From WHSW01 sp963821025 (GTDB lineage Bacteria; Actinomycetota; Thermoleophilia; Solirubrobacterales; 70-9), in contig CAWGCG010000005.1 of assembly GCA_963821025.1 (NCBI GenBank), positions 372,001 to 436,000 of the forward strand: a DNA stretch of 64,000 bases, in the 5' to 3' direction. A model generated the notes under the pieces. The model did not search any database. It saw only the letters and a list, made by a program, of their open reading frames with translations, and was not told where the DNA came from. Positions 60,475-64,000 of this stretch are shown here, one piece after another. Position numbers and translations under genes: made by a program. The stretch's first letter is position 1; every line of letters begins with the position of its first letter.

Positions 60475-61434
60475 TCAGCTGTCCAGCTGCTCCAGCCGGC
60501 AGTCCGCGGGGGGCTTGTCGGTGCGCCAGCGCACGATCTTCGCCCCGTGGCGGATCCGTCCCGCCGATACGTGGTCGAAGGAGACCTCGACCACCAGCTC
60601 GGGGCGCAGGCTGACCCACTCGAGGTCGCGGTCGGCCGACCAGCGGCTGGGGTCGGCCGAGCCGCGCTCGCCGGTCTCATACGGCGCCAGGGTCTGGACG
60701 AGCTCGCGCTTCTCGCCCGCCTTCAGGCCCGAGGTGTGACCGACGACGCGAAGCTCGCCGCCATCGCCGTAGAGGCCGAGCATCAGCGAGCCGACCGTCC
60801 CCTCCTCCTTGCCGGGCCGCCAGCCTGCGACCACAGCGTCGATCGTGCGCAGGCGCTTGACCTTGACCATCGCCTTGCGCTCGCCCGGCAGGTAGGCGGA
60901 GTCGATCCGCTTGGCGATCACTCCCTCGCCCTCGGCGAGCCAAGACTCGGCCTGGTTCGCTCGGTCGACCAGCGGTGTGAGCTCGATCGATCCAGGATCG
61001 TCGAACCCCGCCACGAGCGCCTCGAGCTCCGCGCGGCGCTCGCTGAAGGGATCGTCCAACGCCGAGCGCTTGCCCACGGCGAGCAGATCGAAGGCGCGAA
61101 ACAGCGCCGGCGTCTGCTCGGCGAGCATCTTCACCCGCGACTCCGCGGGATGGAGCCGGTTCTGGAGCGCGTCGAAGACTTCGCGGCCGTCGGCATCGAG
61201 GATCACCAGCTCGCCGTCGACCACGTAGGAGCCCGCTGGGAAGTCGAGCTCGGGGAAGTAGCGCGCCAGCGGCTTACCGGTGCGCGACTGCAGGAAGAGC
61301 TTCTCGCCGTCAACGAAGGCGAGTGCGCGAAAGCCGTCGTACTTGGGCTCATAGGCCCAGCCGTCCTCGTCGGGAAGCGCCTTGCGCGAGAGCGCCAACT
61401 GGGGCGTGATCGGCGGTTTCAGTGCGAGCGCCAC
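60475..61434 (-). CDS. ATP-dependent DNA ligase (LigC/LigD ligase-domain type)
   Basis: A 319-residue ligase: WAYEPKYDGFRALAFVDGEK with the adenylated lysine K31, VVDGELVILDADGREVFDAL (motif III), AEGEGVIAKRID (motif IV) and MVKVKRLRTIDAVVAGW (motif V), plus an OB-fold with DPSRWSADRDLEWVSLRPEL. It joins nicks using ATP, in repair or end joining. It is not fused to a polymerase, so LigD function appears split between this gene and the one at 58932. Divergent from lhgO with only 17 bases between start codons. Confidence 0.9.
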   Translation of the reverse strand: MALALKPPITPQLALSRKALPDEDGWAYEPKYDGFRALAFVDGEKLFLQSRTGKPLARYFPELDFPAGSYVVDGELVILDADGREVFDALQNRLHPAESRVKMLAEQTPALFRAFDLLAVGKRSALDDPFSERRAELEALVAGFDDPGSIELTPLVDRANQAESWLAEGEGVIAKRIDSAYLPGERKAMVKVKRLRTIDAVVAGWRPGKEEGTVGSLMLGLYGDGGELRVVGHTSGLKAGEKRELVQTLAPYETGERGSADPSRWSADRDLEWVSLRPELVVEVSFDHVSAGRIRHGAKIVRWRTDKPPADCRLEQLDS

Positions 61435-61451
61435 TGGACTAGTCTCGCAGC

Positions 61452-62669
61452 GTGCAGGGCGACGGGCCTCCCCGAGAATGCGATCTCGTCGTCGTCGGCG
61501 GCGGAATCGTCGGCCTGGCCGCAGCCCGCGAGCTGGCGCTGCGCCACGACGATCTCAGGATCGCGGTGCTCGAGCGCGAGGCGGGGATCGGTTCGCACCA
61601 GACCGGCCACTCGAGCGGAGTGATCCATTCCGGTATCTACTACGCGCCCGGGTCGTTGAAGGCGCGCCTCTGCGTGGCCGGCGCCGCCGAGCTCTACGAG
61701 TACTGCGAACGCAGCGGGATCCCGGCGACCCGCACCGGAAAGCTGATCGTTGCCGTCGATCCGGACGAGATCTCACGCCTCGACGCGCTCGAGCAGCGCG
61801 GGCTGGCCAACGGCGTCCCGGGGCTGCGGCGGCTCGGCGCTGACGAGATCTCCGAGATCGAGCCGCACGCCGTGGGCGTGGCCGCGCTTCACTCGCCGAG
61901 CACCGGGGTGGTCGACTTCACCGACGTCGCGGCCGGATTCGCTGCCGACCTGTGCGCGGCCGGCGGCTCGGTCCACACCGGCTGTCCGGTGAGCGCGATC
62001 CGCTCAGGCACGGTCGAGCACGCCCGAGGCACGACCCGGGCCAGCGCCGTCCTGGTCTGCGCCGGAGCCTGGTCGGATCGGCTCGCGGTCGCCGCCGGGG
62101 CCTCGGCGGACCCGCGGATCGTCCCCTTCCGCGGCGCCTACCTGCGGCTGCGGCCCGAGCGCGCCCATCTGGTCCGAGCCAGCGTCTACCCCGTCCCCGA
62201 TCCCGAGCTGCCATTCCTCGGCGCCCACCTGACCCGCGGCCCCGACGGCGACGTGCTCCTCGGTCCCTCGGCGATGATGGTCGGAGCCCGTGACGCCTAC
62301 CGGATCTCACGAATCCGAAGCGCCGACCTGCTGCAGACGCTCGCCTGGCCGGGCACCTGGCGTCTCCTGCGCCGCCACTGGCGGGCCGCGCTCACCGAGG
62401 CGCGGACGGCATCGTCGAAGCGCGCGTTCGCGGCTGCCGGGAGCCGCCTGGTTCCCGAGCTCGGGCCCGCCGACGTTGTCGCCGGCCCGGCCGGGGTGCG
62501 TGCGCAGGCGCTTTCGCGAGACGGGGAGCTGGTCGATGACTTCCTCGTCTCGACCGCCGAGCGGACGATGTTCGTGCGCAATGCTCCCTCTCCGGCCGCG
62601 ACCTCGTCGCTGCCGCTGGCGAGGCTGATCGCCGACCGGCTTCGGCCGATGCTCGAGAGCGCGAACTGA
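61452..62669 (+). CDS. lhgO: L-2-hydroxyglutarate oxidase (LhgO)-type FAD dehydrogenase
   Basis: A 405-residue DAO-family flavoprotein: CDLVVVGGGIVGLAAARELA, VLEREAGIGSHQTGHSSGVI with the HSSGVIHSGIYY motif typical of LhgO, RTGKLIVAVD, STGVVDFTDVAAGFAADLCA and a C-terminal FVRNAPSPAATSSLPLA. It oxidises L-2-hydroxyglutarate to 2-oxoglutarate, clearing a by-product of the TCA enzymes. GTG start at 61452. Confidence 0.88.
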   Translation: MQGDGPPRECDLVVVGGGIVGLAAARELALRHDDLRIAVLEREAGIGSHQTGHSSGVIHSGIYYAPGSLKARLCVAGAAELYEYCERSGIPATRTGKLIVAVDPDEISRLDALEQRGLANGVPGLRRLGADEISEIEPHAVGVAALHSPSTGVVDFTDVAAGFAADLCAAGGSVHTGCPVSAIRSGTVEHARGTTRASAVLVCAGAWSDRLAVAAGASADPRIVPFRGAYLRLRPERAHLVRASVYPVPDPELPFLGAHLTRGPDGDVLLGPSAMMVGARDAYRISRIRSADLLQTLAWPGTWRLLRRHWRAALTEARTASSKRAFAAAGSRLVPELGPADVVAGPAGVRAQALSRDGELVDDFLVSTAERTMFVRNAPSPAATSSLPLARLIADRLRPMLESAN

Positions 62670-62683
62670 GCCGATCGCGGGTT

Positions 62684-63010
62684 TCAGCCGCGATCGCCGT
62701 TGACGTGAGAGATCAGCCGCTGCAGCGCCCGGATCTCCTCCCCGAGCGCCTTTCGGCCCGCTCTCGTGGCCGAGACCCAGGTCCGGGGCCGGCGCCCCTC
62801 GAACCCCTTCTCGACCTCGACCAGACCAGCCTGCTCGAGCACCGAGATATGACGCGAGAGGTTGCCGTCGGTGAGCTCGAGCGCTTCGCGGAGGTGACCG
62901 AACTCCGCCCGGCTCGCCTCGCTGAGGACCGCCAGGATCCCCAGCCGAACACGCTGATGCACGGTGTCGTCGAGGTGCAGCGTCGGAGGCGTCAGCGCCG
63001 CGCGCTTCAT
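62684..63010 (-). CDS. Winged-helix transcriptional regulator (HTH_27/ArsR-like)
   Basis: A 108-residue protein: HLDDTVHQRVRLGILAVLSE, FGHLREALELTDGNLSRHIS (helix-turn-helix), VLEQAGLVEVEKGFEGRRPR (wing) and WVSATRAGRKALGEEIRALQ. This is a dimeric winged-helix repressor type often paired with a membrane protein it controls. Its ATG overlaps the stop of the membrane gene (ATGA). Two CTTTG-N5-CAAAG sites at the operon promoter are its probable operators. Confidence 0.88.
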   Translation of the reverse strand: MKRAALTPPTLHLDDTVHQRVRLGILAVLSEASRAEFGHLREALELTDGNLSRHISVLEQAGLVEVEKGFEGRRPRTWVSATRAGRKALGEEIRALQRLISHVNGDRG

Positions 63011-63603
63011 GCGCGCACGGCCCTGGCGCGCGCGCCCGGAGCGGCCCGAGCCCGCTCGCGGGCGCGGCCGACGATGCCGGCCGCGAGCAGCACAGCACCG
63101 ATCCCGAGGTTGATCCAGACGCCGGGCTCGCTCCCCAGGTCAACCGCTGTGAAGACGACAGCGAGGACGCCGACGGCGCCGGCGGCAAGGCCTTGGACCG
63201 GGTCTCGCGCGAGCCAGGCAAAGCCGGCCATCGCGATCGCAGAGACGACGCAAACCGCCACCGCGATGTCGTTGGCGTCGACAACCCGGTTGACGATCAC
63301 CAGCGCCGCGATCAGCGCCGCCAGCAGCGTCAGCGTTGAGTCCCAAGCGCGGCTCTCGATGCCGCAGGCGCGCTCGCGGCGGGTGAAATAGACGAAGATC
63401 GCGCCGGCGGCCCCAAGGAGGCCACCGACCCAGTACACGGTTGCGATCGCGTCGGAGGGCTCGATCGCGCCGAGGGCGCCGGCCCCGACCAAGAGGCCGC
63501 CCAGGACGACGTTCACGAACCAGCTCGAGCGCAAAGTCCGGCGAGCCCCCACCCGCGCCCGCTCGATCGCCTCCAGGGTTCGCTTCGCATCCTCTGGGTC
63601 CAT
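63007..63603 (-). CDS. Hypothetical membrane protein, 198 aa, six TM
   Basis: A 198-residue membrane protein with about six helices (first SSWFVNVVLGGLLVGAGALG, last GVWINLGIGAVLLAAGIVGR), a basic cytoplasmic tail, and an acidic N-terminal helix (MDPEDAKRTLEAIERARVGA). I do not recognise a transport function. It is the first gene of a two-gene operon with the winged-helix regulator. A GGAGAG ribosome-binding site lies five bases before the ATG. Confidence 0.75.
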   Translation of the reverse strand: MDPEDAKRTLEAIERARVGARRTLRSSWFVNVVLGGLLVGAGALGAIEPSDAIATVYWVGGLLGAAGAIFVYFTRRERACGIESRAWDSTLTLLAALIAALVIVNRVVDANDIAVAVCVVSAIAMAGFAWLARDPVQGLAAGAVGVLAVVFTAVDLGSEPGVWINLGIGAVLLAAGIVGRARERARAAPGARARAVRA

Positions 63604-63628
63604 CGGATCTCTCCTAACCGGGCCGTTG

Positions 63629-63676
63629 CTTTGTAACGCAAAGCCACCGTATCACAAAGACCTTTGCAAGACAAAG
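63629..63676 (-). promoter_or_regulatory. Operator pair CTTTG-N5-CAAAG flanking a promoter
   Basis: Two matching dyads, CTTTGTAACGCAAAG (63629-63643) and CTTTGCAAGACAAAG (63662-63676), lie 33 bp apart centre to centre, about three helical turns. On the reverse strand -35 TTGTCT overlaps the upstream site and -10 TACGGT sits 17 bases further, between the sites. An extra CAAAG at 63655 adds a third half-site. A repressor dimer at each dyad would block RNA polymerase, so autoregulation by the downstream winged-helix gene is likely. Confidence 0.75.
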
Positions 63677-63734
63677 TGATTGCTCCGACGTTCGCGAAGA
63701 GGAAATGAGCCCCCTCGCCACGCCGATCGCGGGG

Positions 63735-64000
63735 CTAGCCGTCTGAGGAGCGACGAGCCTGCGCCTGGCTCCTGGCGGCGAGCTCGCCGACGAAGCTCGG
63801 ATGCGCCGGGCTCCAGCCGAGCTCGCGCTTGGCCTTTGCGTTCGACGCCCCCCGGACGTCGGTCATCATCACCACCACGCCCTCACCGCCGACGATCCGT
63901 CCGAGCCAGCGCGGAACCCGGAGCGGCGGCTTCGCGCCAACCGCCGCCGCCAGCGCCGGGAGCCAGCGCGCGATCGCCACCGGCTCGTCATCGACGATGT
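63735..64000 (-). CDS. NAD(P)-dependent epimerase/dehydratase, C-terminal part (runs off window)
   Basis: The last 88 residues of a sugar-nucleotide-epimerase-like SDR: IVDDEPVAIARWLPALAAAV, then KPPLRVPRWLGRIVGGEGVV and VRGASNAKAKRELGWSPAHP. The 'N-x-K-A-K-R-E-L-G-W' motif is the usual C-terminal landmark of extended SDRs. The nucleotide-binding half lies beyond base 64000. Substrate unknown. Confidence 0.85.
   Translation of the reverse strand, partial: IVDDEPVAIARWLPALAAAVGAKPPLRVPRWLGRIVGGEGVVVMMTDVRGASNAKAKRELGWSPAHPSFVGELAARSQAQARRSSDG

Overview
The window is very GC-rich and densely coded, with frequent GTG and TTG starts and many 1-4 base gene overlaps. The gene mix is that of a free-living actinobacterium: paired ArsA-like ATPases, F420-type luciferase-like oxidoreductases, ergothioneine genes egtB/egtD, a WS/DGAT acyltransferase, class II FBPase, DipZ, and split LigD-type polymerase and ligase. 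Several surface-protein styles recall Thermoleophilia (Solirubrobacterales); that assignment is an inference. I see no rRNA, tRNA, CRISPR array or intact insertion sequence.

Layout. 1-5.9 kb: methyltransferases, a small Cys-pair protein, dipZ behind a decapitated cyclase fragment, a LON-domain protein and a gamma-glutamyltransferase. 5.9-12.4 kb: an FtsZ and a ParA, both with long acidic N-terminal extensions, divergent from two ArsA-like ATPases, then a 579-residue protein of unknown function. 12.5-17.4 kb: an HxlR regulator, two tandem secreted sulfatases and the primary sigma factor gene, which has a strong promoter about 200 bases upstream and a 15-codon ORF overlapping its start. 17.8-25.5 kb: a YihY membrane protein, an NmrA-like protein, glpX, an LLM oxidoreductase, egtD-egtB and an SDR dehydrogenase.

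25.5-33 kb is the accessory region and the most interesting part. A pilin-signal surface protein is followed by a SLOG-SLATT predicted nucleotide-sensing membrane effector. Convergent with it is a tight four-gene operon: protealysin-like M4 peptidase, its emfourin-type inhibitor, an unrecognised 86-residue protein, and a TIR-transmembrane-WD40 protein with 14 propeller repeats. I propose this as a candidate protease-gated immune or cell-death module. It shares a divergent promoter region, built on a perfect 10-bp inverted repeat, with an FAD oxidoreductase.

34.9-49 kb: LapA-like protein, surface protein, large AAA-LuxR regulator, three-gene pyridine nucleotide transhydrogenase, LLM oxidoreductase, WS/DGAT, HAD phosphatase and a complete osmoprotectant ABC importer. 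49-57.3 kb: MFS exporter, two exported proteins, and a chain of overlapping genes (P-type ATPase, pyruvate kinase, cupin, VanZ-like). 57.3-64 kb: crotonase, LigD-type polymerase, GNAT, ATP-dependent ligase, LhgO, a membrane protein-winged-helix pair with clear candidate operators, and a truncated epimerase. Short GTAGGCA-unit repeats sit in three intergenic regions.
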